DNA from: a virus
Virus record (IMG/VR): IMGVR_UViG_3300028666_000036
Location: 1 to 60,184 of that record
DNA: 60,184 nucleotides
Reading direction: 5' to 3' (one strand)
Below are positions 35,016 through 42,255 of the stretch, in pieces. The first letter of the stretch is position 1. Each line of letters opens with the position of its first letter. Under the pieces are notes generated by a model. That model searched no databases, was not told the DNA's origin, and saw only the letters and a list, made by a program, of their open reading frames with translations. Position numbers and translations under genes: made by a program.

Positions 35016-35288
35016 ATGGACGCACAACTCACGGCGATTCGCGCGTTACTGGCCTCGGCTGATTTCACGGCGCGGCTCGGGGTGATTTTCCGCCAACTCG
35101 GAACCGTGCCCGAGCGGGACGCCTACGCCGCGGCGACGCGCTACCTCGCGGAGCACGGCGTCACTTTCGCGGGCGTCGACATCCGGCTCCGATGGCGGCC
35201 CGAGTTCCGCCGGGTGGACATCGACGTACAGCGGGCTCGCCCCCGCGCCGCGCCTGACCCGCTCCGGTTGGTGCCGGAAATCGGGTAA
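35016..35288 (+). CDS. Small hypothetical protein
   Basis: 90 residues from ATG 35016 with AAGGTGG before it; in-frame TTG 34989 and GTG 35007 are alternatives. Helical N-terminal half (AQLTAIRALLASADFTARLGVIFRQL) and a basic C-terminal half (RLRWRPEFRRVDIDVQRARPR). It begins the plus-strand run leading to the lysis genes. Function unknown. Confidence 0.6.
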   Translation: MDAQLTAIRALLASADFTARLGVIFRQLGTVPERDAYAAATRYLAEHGVTFAGVDIRLRWRPEFRRVDIDVQRARPRAAPDPLRLVPEIG

Positions 35289-35322
35289 GGGTGGCCACGC
35301 GTTACTCTAAGGAGAAGACACC

Positions 35323-35718
35323 ATGCAACCGTTGCCGAATCCGGTCGTGATCCCCGACCTCACCCACATCGAGGTCATCGACTCGCGCCTGCTCCGCGAC
35401 CGAAACGAGCTGATCGTCGAGGTGCGCGTACTCAACGCCGACGGCGGCACGTACTGGTCCGCCGAGCTCCGCCTGCGACCATCGGCCGTCGAGATCGAGC
35501 AGACCGAAGAGGGCGAGAAGCGCACCGTCACCAAGGGCCAATGCGAGCGGGTCATGCGCTCGGTCCCCGGCGAGCGGGTGCATTTCCATACCGGCACCTT
35601 CCAAAGCGAGAACGCCTACGCGAATGCCCTGGCGGCGCGCAAGGCGCCCGACGAGTTCGCGGCGTTGGAGGCGGCAGGGATCGCCGACGGCTGGCTCTTT
35701 CCGCTGGAACCGTCGTAG
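35323..35718 (+). CDS. Hypothetical protein
   Basis: 131 residues with an excellent ribosome site (TAAGGAG, 9 bases before ATG 35323). Beta-rich (HIEVIDSRLLRDRNELIVEVRVLN) followed by helices (ENAYANALAARKAPDEFAALEAAG). No membrane segment or motif is recognised. Its neighbours are lysis genes, but no direct link is evident. Confidence 0.7.
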   Translation: MQPLPNPVVIPDLTHIEVIDSRLLRDRNELIVEVRVLNADGGTYWSAELRLRPSAVEIEQTEEGEKRTVTKGQCERVMRSVPGERVHFHTGTFQSENAYANALAARKAPDEFAALEAAGIADGWLFPLEPS

Positions 35719-35720
35719 CC

Positions 35721-36122
35721 ATGGGGGGCCCACTGCGCATGATCGACGGCATCCCCGAGTTGCGCAAGTCGCGGCAACCGTTCCCGCAGTGGGTCAAGTG
35801 GCTCGGCTTTGTTTTCGGCGTGCTGTCGTCGGTGGGGGTGACCGTCGGCGGCGCGCTCGGGTGGGCGGGGAAGACCACGGTCTCTCTCGCGGTGGAGGCG
35901 GTAGGCAAGCGCCTCGATCCGAAGTTCGAAGCGCTGGCGATTCAGGAACGGGCGGACTCTCATGTGGAGTCTGAGCATCACGCGGAGGCACTCGCTGCCA
36001 TCGCGAAAATGCAACGCTCGATCGAAGTCCTGCAACGCCAGAATCAGACCATGATTCGACGCCTGAAACTTCCACCTACGGCGTCCGCGGGGGCGCCAGA
36101 CACGAGGACCAGTGCCCAATGA
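35721..36122 (+). CDS. Membrane protein with one TM segment and coiled-coil tail
   Basis: 133 residues from ATG 35721. Residues about 22-55 carry a hydrophobic segment (WLGFVFGVLSSVGVTVGGALGW). Residues 65-118 are charged and coiled-coil-like (ERADSHVESEHHAEALAAIAKMQRSIEVLQRQNQTMIRRL). A single-TM protein with coiled coil before an endolysin fits an i-spanin-like or holin-like role. It overlaps the next gene. Confidence 0.65.
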   Translation: MGGPLRMIDGIPELRKSRQPFPQWVKWLGFVFGVLSSVGVTVGGALGWAGKTTVSLAVEAVGKRLDPKFEALAIQERADSHVESEHHAEALAAIAKMQRSIEVLQRQNQTMIRRLKLPPTASAGAPDTRTSAQ

Positions 36123-36477
36123 CCAGTCCAAATCTGCGCGCCATCGCCGAACCGTCGCTGACCTCGCTCTCACCTACACAGCGATTGGAGTTGAGCTGTC
36201 AGAGTGCGCGGCGTCTCTTGGCCGAACTTCGGGAGATGAACGCCGCTCCCGGTTCCTCGCAATCTCCCACCAGCTCGGCCTGCTCGGGGATCAGTGCCAC
36301 GAGACGCGGCGGGCACTCCACGACCTAGCCCTCGAAGGCGCGGCCGACGGGTCGGACCAAAACGAGCTGACGACCACGGGCGAGCTCGACGACTGGAGAG
36401 TTTTGCACCCAATCCCCGAGCCGACGCGCGATCCGCTGTGGGTCCGCGCCGCGAAACGACTCTTCAACCTGGAGTGA
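36112..36477 (+). CDS. Hypothetical soluble protein in the lysis cassette
   Basis: 121 residues from GTG 36112, overlapping the previous gene by 11 bases. Helical, with conserved-looking Cys (ELSECAASL, GDQCHETRRALHDL) and a C-terminal RDPLWVRAAKRLFNLE. No TM segment. Function unknown; position suggests a role tied to lysis timing. Confidence 0.6.
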   Translation: MPNDQSKSARHRRTVADLALTYTAIGVELSECAASLGRTSGDERRSRFLAISHQLGLLGDQCHETRRALHDLALEGAADGSDQNELTTTGELDDWRVLHPIPEPTRDPLWVRAAKRLFNLE

Positions 36478-36481
36478 ACCG

Positions 36482-36694
36482 ATGACCTCTTCCACGACCG
36501 CCCTTCTGTCCAAAGCCCTGACGTTCCTTTCCGGTTGCACCGCGATCGTCGCCGGCATCGGGACGGGCACCAATAGCGGGATCCCGCGCTGGCTCACGAT
36601 CGTCTGCATCGCGCTCACCGGCGGATTTGCCAAGGCGTCGATCGGTGCGCTTCCGGTCGGGGCGGGTGCCCCGACGGAGCCGACCAAGCCGTGA
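36482..36694 (+). CDS. Putative holin (two hydrophobic segments)
   Basis: 70 residues. Two hydrophobic stretches, ALTFLSGCTAIVAGIG (about 12-27) and WLTIVCIALTGGFAKASIGAL (about 37-57), joined by a short turn, with polar termini. This two-TM small protein two genes before further membrane peptides and the endolysin is the best holin candidate: it would make membrane holes so the enzyme reaches the wall. Confidence 0.6.
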   Translation: MTSSTTALLSKALTFLSGCTAIVAGIGTGTNSGIPRWLTIVCIALTGGFAKASIGALPVGAGAPTEPTKP

Positions 36695-36813
36695 TCCTGC
36701 GGTTCGTCTACGACTGCGCGTGGCTGGCGGTGATGCTGACGATCGGCGAAGGCGTCGGCTCGCCGCGCGCTGGCATGATGGCCGTCTGCGCGCTCGTGCA
36801 GGTGCTCACGTGA
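36691..36813 (+). CDS. 40-residue membrane peptide
   Basis: GTG 36691 overlaps the previous stop. One hydrophobic segment (DCAWLAVMLTIGEGVG) and a second weaker one (GMMAVCALVQVLT). Tight GTGA coupling on both sides and a clean frame support translation. It may be a second holin component or antiholin. Confidence 0.55.
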   Translation: MILRFVYDCAWLAVMLTIGEGVGSPRAGMMAVCALVQVLT

Positions 36814-36926
36814 ACCCGCTGACGGCCGCCGGCCTGCTCTGCTGCCTCCTGATCGTGACGGTCGCGATCGGGGGCATACGGGCGGACGCCGAGGAACTCG
36901 AAGACGATGACGACGCCGGCGCCTGA
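36810..36926 (+). CDS. 38-residue membrane peptide with acidic tail
   Basis: GTG 36810 overlaps the previous stop. Hydrophobic helix LTAAGLLCCLLIVTVAIGG followed by IRADAEELEDDDDAGA. The last 20 bases overlap the endolysin start. TM plus acidic tail with no lipobox; possible lysis regulator. Small size limits confidence. Confidence 0.55.
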   Translation: MNPLTAAGLLCCLLIVTVAIGGIRADAEELEDDDDAGA

Positions 36927-37533
36927 CCTCGGTCCGTTCCGCGCCATCCTGCAGCGGTGGGAGGGGCGCGTGCCGTGGCTCTACCGCGACTCGACGCCCG
37001 AGGGAAACGCCACGGTCGGGATCGGGTGCCTGCTCCCCTCCCTCGCCGCGTCGCAGTCGTTGCCGTGGATGCTGCAGGTGCTCGAGTACCCCGGGACGCC
37101 GCCGGTGCCCGCCTCGCCCTACGACGTGCTGTCCGACTGGCGCCGGGTCATGGGCCTGCCCCCCTCGCGGCTCGCCGATGCCTACCGCGACCCCGCGCGA
37201 CGGGTGTTCCTCCTGGACGCCGCGATCGACACCCTGGCCGACGTCCGCATCCGGGGCGCCATCGCCTCGCTGCGCGCACGCTACGCGGACTGGGACGCAC
37301 TCCCGCCGGATTGCCAGCTCGTGCTCGTGGACCTCGAGTTCAACCTCGGGGCGGGCAAGGCGGCGCAGTTCGTCAAGTTGCGCGCCGCGGTCGAGGCCCG
37401 GGCATGGGGAAACGCCTCGGTCGAGTGCATCACGGTCAACGCCGGGCAGACGCACGAGGAGGCGGCCGCCCGCCCCCGGAACGCCTGGCGGGTTGCGACC
37501 ATGGCGCACGCCGGTTCCCCGGCGGTGGCCTGA
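36907..37533 (+). CDS. Endolysin (lysozyme-like, GH24-type)
   Basis: 208 residues. ILQRWEGRVPWLYRDS near residues 14-29 carries the catalytic-type Glu 19 in a WEG context and is followed by GNATVGIGCLLP, matching the muramidase motif E-G-x-x-x-x-x-Y...G-x-x-T-x-G-x-G. A helical region follows, with LVDLEFNLGAG near 135 and RPRNAWRVATMAHAG near the C-terminus. It degrades peptidoglycan at lysis. No signal peptide; release by the nearby holin candidates is expected. Confidence 0.8.
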   Translation: MTTPAPDLGPFRAILQRWEGRVPWLYRDSTPEGNATVGIGCLLPSLAASQSLPWMLQVLEYPGTPPVPASPYDVLSDWRRVMGLPPSRLADAYRDPARRVFLLDAAIDTLADVRIRGAIASLRARYADWDALPPDCQLVLVDLEFNLGAGKAAQFVKLRAAVEARAWGNASVECITVNAGQTHEEAAARPRNAWRVATMAHAGSPAVA

Positions 37534-37829
37534 TGGACGACATCCCAATCACGGTCGACGACGACCTGACGCCGGTCTCGGTCGACGCCTGCCCCGGATG
37601 CGGGCGCACCCAGTACCGGGTTGCCGCGCGCGCTCCGGAGGCCGCTGCCGCCGCGTGGGGGCGCGCCGGGCCCGAGTTGCGCTGCTACCGCGGGGACGCC
37701 GGGGATTGGACCTGGTGCAGCGGCACGGGGGATCTGACGTACATCAGCGACGACTCGACCCGGATCGTGGTTTCGTTTGAGCGGCGGTTCCGACGTCGGC
37801 CGGCCGCCGACGACCCCGGCACGCCATGA
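37533..37829 (+). CDS. Small protein with CxxC and C...C pairs
   Basis: 98 residues from ATG 37533 (TGATG overlap). CPGCGRTQY near 20 and later ELRCYRGDAG, WTWCSGTGDLTYI suggest a zinc-binding fold. C-terminus is Arg-rich (RRFRRRPAADDPG). Linked by overlap to endolysin and sigma factor. Function unknown. Confidence 0.6.
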   Translation: MDDIPITVDDDLTPVSVDACPGCGRTQYRVAARAPEAAAAAWGRAGPELRCYRGDAGDWTWCSGTGDLTYISDDSTRIVVSFERRFRRRPAADDPGTP

Positions 37830-38572
37830 CCGCGTCCCGGGAGGACCGGGACCGGCTCGTGATAGCCAACCTCAAGATCGCCCGCGCCGAGGGCGTGTCC
37901 GCCTGGCGGCGCATCGGGCGCGCAGGGCAGGCGCGGCACGACGTCGAGGACCTCGTGCAGGCAGGGATCGAGGGGCTGATCGGCGCGGCAACCCGGTTCG
38001 ACCCTTCGCGCGGGTCCGACTTCGGATGGTTCGCGCGCACCCGCGTCCGAGGGTCCATCTCGGACTACCTACGGGATCAGGACTCAATGTCGCGCGACCT
38101 CCGCGCGCTGCGAACCCGAGTGCGGAACGCCGCCAGCCGAGTCGAGCAACGGAACCTGCGCGAGGCCACGACCGACGAGATTGCGCTCGAACTCGGGATG
38201 ACGCCCGAGGAATTCGGCGCGACCGCGGCTAAGTTAGGTGGATGGCTCGTGAAATCGCTCGACGAACTCACGGACGAGCTCCGCAACAGCGACGCCGGCG
38301 CTGACCGGAAAATCAACCGGAGGACCCTGCAAGCGCTGGCCGACACGGCGGCCGCCCCCGACGTCGCGATTGGGGATTTCTGGCACGAGCGGCGCACCAT
38401 CCGCGCGATGGCCCGGCTACTCCCGCGCGAGCGCGAGGTCCTGCACGCCACCTACGTCGAGGACCTGCGCCTCGTCGATGTCGCGCGCCGCTGGCGCCTC
38501 ACCGAGTCGCGGGCGAGCCAGATTCGCAAGGCCGCGCTGGCCAAGCTGCGCCTTCTGCTCACCGACGATTAG
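37826..38572 (+). CDS. Phage-encoded sigma factor, FliA/WhiG-like
   Basis: 248 residues from ATG 37826. Region 2: HDVEDLVQAGIEGLIGAATRFDPSRG then FGWFARTRVRGSISDYLRDQD (about 38-88), with the RGSISDYLR core. Region 3 about 100-170 (TDEIALELGMTPEEFGATAA). Region 4: LLPREREVLHATYVEDLRLVDVARRWRLTESRASQIRKAALAKLR (about 195-240), a helix-turn-helix. It redirects host RNA polymerase to phage promoters, probably late ones. Lies last in the lysis cluster. Confidence 0.85.
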   Translation: MTASREDRDRLVIANLKIARAEGVSAWRRIGRAGQARHDVEDLVQAGIEGLIGAATRFDPSRGSDFGWFARTRVRGSISDYLRDQDSMSRDLRALRTRVRNAASRVEQRNLREATTDEIALELGMTPEEFGATAAKLGGWLVKSLDELTDELRNSDAGADRKINRRTLQALADTAAAPDVAIGDFWHERRTIRAMARLLPREREVLHATYVEDLRLVDVARRWRLTESRASQIRKAALAKLRLLLTDD

Positions 38573-38604
38573 CACCGCGCGTCAGAATCGGCGGGGCGGC
38601 TTCG

Positions 38605-38657
38605 AATTCTTGCGAGCAGTAATTGACAGGCGCGCGCCGTGGTTGCATACTGTCTTC
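38605..38657 (+). promoter_or_regulatory. Promoter with AATTC...AATTGAC box, near-leaderless
   Basis: AATTC (38605), then TTGCGAGC, then AATTGACA (38621-38628; TTGACA at 38623). CATACT at 38646-38651 is 17 bases from the -35, and the next start codon follows 6 bases later at 38658. The -35 and its upstream box are almost identical to those at 41672. The matched spacing leaves no room for a ribosome site, so translation should start at or within a few bases of the 5-prime end. Confidence 0.6.
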
Positions 38658-38999
38658 ATGAACACGACGACGCAGACGGTTTCCGAGGTTCTCGCCCCCC
38701 GGTGCGGCGCTTGCGAGCACGGCGTTGCTCACGAGGAAATCGACGAGGGCAAGTTCGAGTCGAGCACCTGCCGCGCGTGCGACGGGCACGGCGTCGCGGT
38801 GTGCGAGTGCGAGGCCCCGGCGACCGTGTGGCGCAAGTTTCCCGGCTCGGACGAGCTTGAGCCGATCTGCGACGGCTGCATCGCCAGCCGCGCGGACGAG
38901 GAGGGCGTGCGTTACGGCGCCCGCGGCACGGTGGTGCGCACCGACCGCTACGGCAACGCGACGACGCAAGCCGTGATTCTCGCGCAGTGGATCGACTGA
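38658..38999 (+). CDS. Cys-rich zinc-binding protein
   Basis: 113 residues from ATG 38658 (MNTTTQTV). Cys groups: CGACEHG (about 17-23), CRACDGHGVAVCEC (about 38-52) and CDGCIAS (about 74-80). Resembles DnaJ-like or ribbon zinc knots; RTDRYGNATTQAVILAQ at the end. First gene of an operon of small proteins. It shares its N-terminal codons and promoter with the gene at 41726. Role unknown. Confidence 0.7.
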   Translation: MNTTTQTVSEVLAPRCGACEHGVAHEEIDEGKFESSTCRACDGHGVAVCECEAPATVWRKFPGSDELEPICDGCIASRADEEGVRYGARGTVVRTDRYGNATTQAVILAQWID

Positions 39000-39023
39000 C
39001 ACCAACCCACGAAAGGACCCATT

Positions 39024-39305
39024 ATGAAGGCCAATCACCGTCATCTCGCGATCAAGGGCGAGGCGAGGATCCGATCGTTCAGCGGCCCAGTGTCGAAGGC
39101 GGAGAACCCGCGCGCACATGGCGGCGTCTGCTACGTCGACACGTGCCGCTGCGGCGCTACCCGCGCGCGCAACGTCAACGGCAACCAGGTCGAGAAGGGG
39201 GATTGGGTCGGGCCGCCGAGGTGCCCGCTGTGCGGCGACCTGCGACTGGCCTGGCAGGTCTACTGCGGAGCCGCGTGCTCGGCCCGCGCGGAGATGGGTC
39301 GATGA
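39024..39305 (+). CDS. Zinc-ribbon protein with QVYCGAAC tail
   Basis: 93 residues, ribosome site AAAGGA before ATG 39024. C-terminal half: CYVDTCRCGATRAR then RCPLCGDLRLAWQVYCGAACSARA. The tail QVYCGAAC plus basic residues recurs at the end of the product of 56900 (QVYCGAACASKA), so this ribbon has been shared between two genes 18 kb apart. DNA or RNA contact is plausible; not proven. Confidence 0.7.
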   Translation: MKANHRHLAIKGEARIRSFSGPVSKAENPRAHGGVCYVDTCRCGATRARNVNGNQVEKGDWVGPPRCPLCGDLRLAWQVYCGAACSARAEMGR

Positions 39306-39508
39306 CCGGGCGCATCGTCCACGCGCCCGCCTGCCCGGGCGTCGAGGTCGCGCGCTGTGGGTGGCGGCGCACGTCGTTCCTCGTGAGCGAGCCCGTGCCG
39401 TTCTCCCGCGCGGCGGGGCGCGTGACCTGCCCCGAGTGCCGGGCGCTCACGAAGTCGAGGTCCGCGCCCGCGTGGGTCGCGGCGTTCAACCGGAAGGCGA
39501 CGTCATGA
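39302..39508 (+). CDS. Small Cys-containing protein
   Basis: 68 residues from ATG 39302 (ATGA overlap). Residues ACPGVEVARCGWRR, then VTCPECRALTKSR. A CxxC at about 44-47 pairs with earlier Cys at about 11 and 19. Coupled to both neighbours. Function unknown. Confidence 0.6.
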   Translation: MTGRIVHAPACPGVEVARCGWRRTSFLVSEPVPFSRAAGRVTCPECRALTKSRSAPAWVAAFNRKATS

Positions 39509-39783
39509 GCGAAAAGTGCGCGAACGGATGCGCCTTCCGTGCTTCGTCGACCCCGGGTTGGTCATTCTGCGCGAAGTGTGGGGCTGGGCATCCGACCGTG
39601 GGAGCCATGGAGTTGAGTCGGCCGCTGGACAACCTCTCGGCCGCCGACCTCGACGTGCTCGACGAGTGCCTGTTCCGCGTCGCCACGAGCCACGCATCGA
39701 CGTTTCACGAGGGCAAGGCGGCGTGCACGCTGATTGGCACGGTCGCCAAAGAGCGGGCAGCTCGATCGGAAGGTGGGTCATGA
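39505..39783 (+). CDS. Small Cys-rich N-terminal protein
   Basis: 92 residues from ATG 39505 (ATGA overlap). N-terminal knot CANGCAFRASS...FCAKCGAGHP, then a helical part (LSAADLDVLDECLFRVATSHAS, AKERAARS). Same operon of coupled small genes. Function unknown. Confidence 0.6.
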   Translation: MSEKCANGCAFRASSTPGWSFCAKCGAGHPTVGAMELSRPLDNLSAADLDVLDECLFRVATSHASTFHEGKAACTLIGTVAKERAARSEGGS

Positions 39784-40076
39784 AAATCCAGTACAGCGCG
39801 AACAACTCGGGCGGCCACTGGTGGCTCACGGACGACGACTGGCGAAACCTGGAGAAGGCGGGTTGGGCCGTGGATTGGTGTTGGGATAACGAGTTCCAGC
39901 GCGGGCATTTGACCGGCGGCAGGTACATGGGCGCGCTGGCGACCTACGCGAGCCGCGTGGCGCTGTCTCTCGACGTCGCGAAAGCCGAGTTCGGCGCAAT
40001 CGTGCACCAGGACCCTGACGACGAGGGGTGCAATTGCTGCGGCAATCCCCACCAGTTCTACGAGGACCGCACATGA
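39780..40076 (+). CDS. Small Trp-rich protein with CxCC knot
   Basis: 98 residues from ATG 39780 (ATGA overlap). Rich in Trp/Asp (HWWLTDDDWRNLEKAGWAVDWCWDN), with a C-terminal GCNCCGNPHQFYED. Compact soluble domain, metal site possible. Function unknown. Confidence 0.6.
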   Translation: MKIQYSANNSGGHWWLTDDDWRNLEKAGWAVDWCWDNEFQRGHLTGGRYMGALATYASRVALSLDVAKAEFGAIVHQDPDDEGCNCCGNPHQFYEDRT

Positions 40077-40288
40077 CCCGCAAGGCCGGCCGCCCCGCGC
40101 TCGCCGCCAAGGACCGGCGGTCCGTGCAAGTCGGCGTGCGCCTCACGCCGGCGGAGGCCGCGGAGCTCGACGCGCGGGCCGCGGCGCTGGGGATCTCGCG
40201 CCGGGACATGGCGCGGGCGCTCGTGCTCGACGGCGTGATTCCGCCACCGCCGCCCCTTGACCAACTGGATACCGTATGCGAGCGTTGA
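40073..40288 (+). CDS. Ribbon-helix-helix-type DNA-binding protein
   Basis: 71 residues from ATG 40073 (ATGA overlap). N-terminal basic arm (RKAGRPALAAKDRR), a strand RSVQVGVRLT, then helices PAEAAELDARAAALG and ISRRDMARALVLDG: the order of a ribbon-helix-helix (MetJ/Arc) fold. Small repressors of this type often control phage or plasmid promoters. C-terminal Pro run. Confidence 0.6.
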   Translation: MTRKAGRPALAAKDRRSVQVGVRLTPAEAAELDARAAALGISRRDMARALVLDGVIPPPPPLDQLDTVCER

Positions 40289-40291
40289 GGC

Positions 40292-40651
40292 ATGTCACCA
40301 AAGCCCCGCGCCAAGCCCCCGCTCCCACGGCTCTCCCCATCCGGACGCGAGACCGAGGAGCGCCACCGCAAGCACGCACTCGCAATCGGCCGTTCGACCT
40401 CGCGCGCGCTCCGGGAGGGGCATCCGTTCGTAGTCGCACTGTACGAGGCGGGGTGGACCGTGGCCGGTTGGTGCAGGCACGCCACGGCCAAGTACCGCGA
40501 CAGGCTCACGCGCTCGACGGCAAGCGGGTGGGTGCACGACGGCGACGGAAAACGGAAAGTGCCGTGGATTTGGGCGAAGCGCATCGAGCGGGAGTTCCCC
40601 GCGCTCACCGTCGAGAGTTGGCGGAATGGCGTCACGGGCGGGCCGGGCTAG
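40292..40651 (+). CDS. Basic HTH-like protein
   Basis: 119 residues from ATG 40292. Basic and aromatic (KHALAIGRSTSRALREGHPF, EAGWTVAGWCRHATAKYRDRL, STASGWVHDG, RIEREFPALTVESWRNG). The central SGWVHDGDGKRKVPWIWAKRIEREF has the look of a helix-turn-helix for DNA recognition. Next to the methyltransferase; may regulate it. Confidence 0.6.
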   Translation: MSPKPRAKPPLPRLSPSGRETEERHRKHALAIGRSTSRALREGHPFVVALYEAGWTVAGWCRHATAKYRDRLTRSTASGWVHDGDGKRKVPWIWAKRIEREFPALTVESWRNGVTGGPG

Positions 40652-40666
40652 CGCAAAAGGAGAACC

Positions 40667-41653
40667 GTGGATGAGCTGGCACTTTTTGCAGGCGGGGGAG
40701 GCGGCATCCTGGGAGGGCGACTCCTTGGCTGGCGCACCCGCTGCGCTGTTGAGCTTGATCCCTACTGCCGACGGGTGTTGCTGTCCCGCCAGCGCGACGG
40801 AGCGCTCGCCCCGTTCCCGATATGGGACGATGTGCGAACCTTCGACGGCCGTCCCTGGCGAGGGCACATTGACGTCGTCAGCGGCGGATTCCCCTGCACC
40901 GACATCAGCGTCGCCGGCAAGGGAGCCGGAATCGAAGGCGCTGAGTCCGGGCTCTGGCGAGAGATGGCGCGAATCATTCGCGAGGTGGAACCCCGCTACG
41001 TCTTCGTGGAAAACAGCCCAACTCTTGTTACTCGCGGACTCGGGCGAGTCCTCGGTGACCTGGCCTCGATGGGGTTTGATGCGCGATGGGGTGTGCTCGG
41101 AGCAGACGACGTCGGCGCCCCGCATGTCCGAAAGCGGATTTGGATCGTGGCCCACGCTGCGGAGCACGGACGGGGAGCGTGGCGAACGCGGGGACCTGAT
41201 TCAAGCGGTACGTGGGAACAGCAACAGCCACTTCAGACTGCCGACGCTCACGGCAAGCAGCTACGGGAATTCGCAGGGCGGTGGCATGGGGCGAACAGGG
41301 CCGGTGCGGATGTCGTTGCAGAGCATGGCGGCGAAGGGGATGCCGCCGACGCTCACGGTCGACGGGAACTACAACCGCAAGGGGGCGTCGAAGACGAGCG
41401 GGGACGGGCTCGCGACGGCGCTGAAGCGGTGGCCGACGCTGACGGCGAACGAGGCGAAGAACAACGGCGGACCGGCGCGTCACGAGAGGAATTCTCCGCC
41501 ACTGGACGCGGTGATTGGTGGACCTCTGAACCCGACGTGGTGCGAATGGCTCATGGGATTCCCGCTCGGGTGGACCGACTGCGCGCCCTTGGAAATGCAC
41601 AAGTTCCGGCAGTGGTTGCGCTTGCATGGCGACTATTAGCGCGGCGCGTCTGA
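40667..41653 (+). CDS. DNA (cytosine-5) methyltransferase
   Basis: 328 residues from GTG 40667 (AAAAGGAG in front). Motif I LALFAGGGGGILGG, motif IV GGFPCTDIS with catalytic Cys at 77, motif VI VFVENSP (Glu 115), motif VIII RKRIWIVA, and near the C-terminus motif X region LRALGNAQVPAVVALAWRLL. All core motifs are present, so it should methylate cytosine and protect phage DNA. The segment between motif VIII and IX is low-complexity and overlaps a long open frame, see 40671. Confidence 0.9.
   Translation: MDELALFAGGGGGILGGRLLGWRTRCAVELDPYCRRVLLSRQRDGALAPFPIWDDVRTFDGRPWRGHIDVVSGGFPCTDISVAGKGAGIEGAESGLWREMARIIREVEPRYVFVENSPTLVTRGLGRVLGDLASMGFDARWGVLGADDVGAPHVRKRIWIVAHAAEHGRGAWRTRGPDSSGTWEQQQPLQTADAHGKQLREFAGRWHGANRAGADVVAEHGGEGDAADAHGRRELQPQGGVEDERGRARDGAEAVADADGERGEEQRRTGASREEFSATGRGDWWTSEPDVVRMAHGIPARVDRLRALGNAQVPAVVALAWRLLARRV
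40671..41639 (+). CDS. Overlapping +1-frame protein inside the methyltransferase gene
   Basis: 322 residues from ATG 40671, four bases into the methyltransferase gene, ending 14 bases before its end. Segments recall phage proteins that I know from many prophages (MSWHFLQAGEAAS, SSWKTAQ, WPRWGLMRDGV, SGNYNRKGASKTSGDGLATAL-type DGNYNRKGASKTSGDGL, NPTWCEWLMGFPLGWTD). These fit a known family, commonly found beside cytosine methyltransferases, whose true function is unknown. Both frames look constrained, so this is either a real overlapping gene or a shadow conserved because of the methyltransferase. Confidence 0.5.
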   Translation: MSWHFLQAGEAASWEGDSLAGAPAALLSLIPTADGCCCPASATERSPRSRYGTMCEPSTAVPGEGTLTSSAADSPAPTSASPAREPESKALSPGSGERWRESFARWNPATSSWKTAQLLLLADSGESSVTWPRWGLMRDGVCSEQTTSAPRMSESGFGSWPTLRSTDGERGERGDLIQAVRGNSNSHFRLPTLTASSYGNSQGGGMGRTGPVRMSLQSMAAKGMPPTLTVDGNYNRKGASKTSGDGLATALKRWPTLTANEAKNNGGPARHERNSPPLDAVIGGPLNPTWCEWLMGFPLGWTDCAPLEMHKFRQWLRLHGDY

Positions 41654-41671
41654 GATTGCGGCGCCGGTGAT

Positions 41672-41725
41672 AATTCTTGCGAGCGGTAATTGACGAGCCG
41701 GGGTTTCCAGCGTACTGTATTCAGC
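41672..41725 (+). promoter_or_regulatory. Promoter, near-duplicate of 38605, near-leaderless
   Basis: AATTCTTGCGAGC (41672), then GGT, then AATTGACG (TTGACG 41690-41695), 17 bases, TACTGT (41713-41718) and ATG 41726 after 7 bases. Upstream GCGGCGCGTCTGAG also resembles the region before 38605, so the whole segment is probably a duplication. No ribosome site exists between -10 and ATG. Confidence 0.65.
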
Positions 41726-41968
41726 ATGAACACGACGACGAATACGGCGGCGAATTGGAAGGCCCGGCTGGCGAAGCGGACCGAGTCCGAACGGATCTGG
41801 ATCGAGCTCGGCCGGCACGTCGAGTCCGAATACTCGGCCGAACTGCGACTGTTTGCGGTGTGGTCCCTCACTGCATTCACCCGCGAGCGAATCGAGATCA
41901 TTGGCGCCGGCAAGACCGAGTATGCGGCGTTCGCCGACGCCTACGCCACGCTGCGAGGTGCGCTGTGA
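41726..41968 (+). CDS. Hypothetical protein
   Basis: 80 residues from ATG 41726; MNTTT start resembles that of 38658. Helical (NWKARLAKRTESERIWIELGRHVE, RLFAVWSLTAFTRERIEI, YAAFADAYATLRGAL). No Cys and no motif. Translated from a leaderless-type transcript and coupled to the next gene. Confidence 0.65.
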   Translation: MNTTTNTAANWKARLAKRTESERIWIELGRHVESEYSAELRLFAVWSLTAFTRERIEIIGAGKTEYAAFADAYATLRGAL

Positions 41969-42255
41969 GCCTTCCGGTCCGCACCGGCCCGACGCCGGGT
42001 TGCGACGTGTGCGCCAAGGACGGGTGGGAGGACTGCTGCATGCACGAGCGCTGCGAGGGCGACTACTGCGAAGGCGACGACCACGGCGAGGCCAGCCGCA
42101 CGCGCCTGTCCGAGCTCGGGTGCGAGGATACGGGTTTTCTCACGCTCGGGCCGATCTGCCGCTCCGAGTACAAGCGCCGCGCCAAGGCGCACGCCGACCA
42201 CGAGGCGGGCATGGACCGACTGGCCAGCGAGCACAAAGAGCGGTACGGGTGGTAA
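41965..42255 (+). CDS. Cys-rich acidic protein
   Basis: 96 residues from GTG 41965 (GTGA overlap). Dense Cys: CDVCAKDGWEDCCMHERCEGDYCEGDD in the first half, then SELGCEDTG and GPICRSEYKRRAKAHADHEAG. Likely metal-binding or redox-active. Homology not recognised. Confidence 0.6.
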   Translation: MSLPVRTGPTPGCDVCAKDGWEDCCMHERCEGDYCEGDDHGEASRTRLSELGCEDTGFLTLGPICRSEYKRRAKAHADHEAGMDRLASEHKERYGW

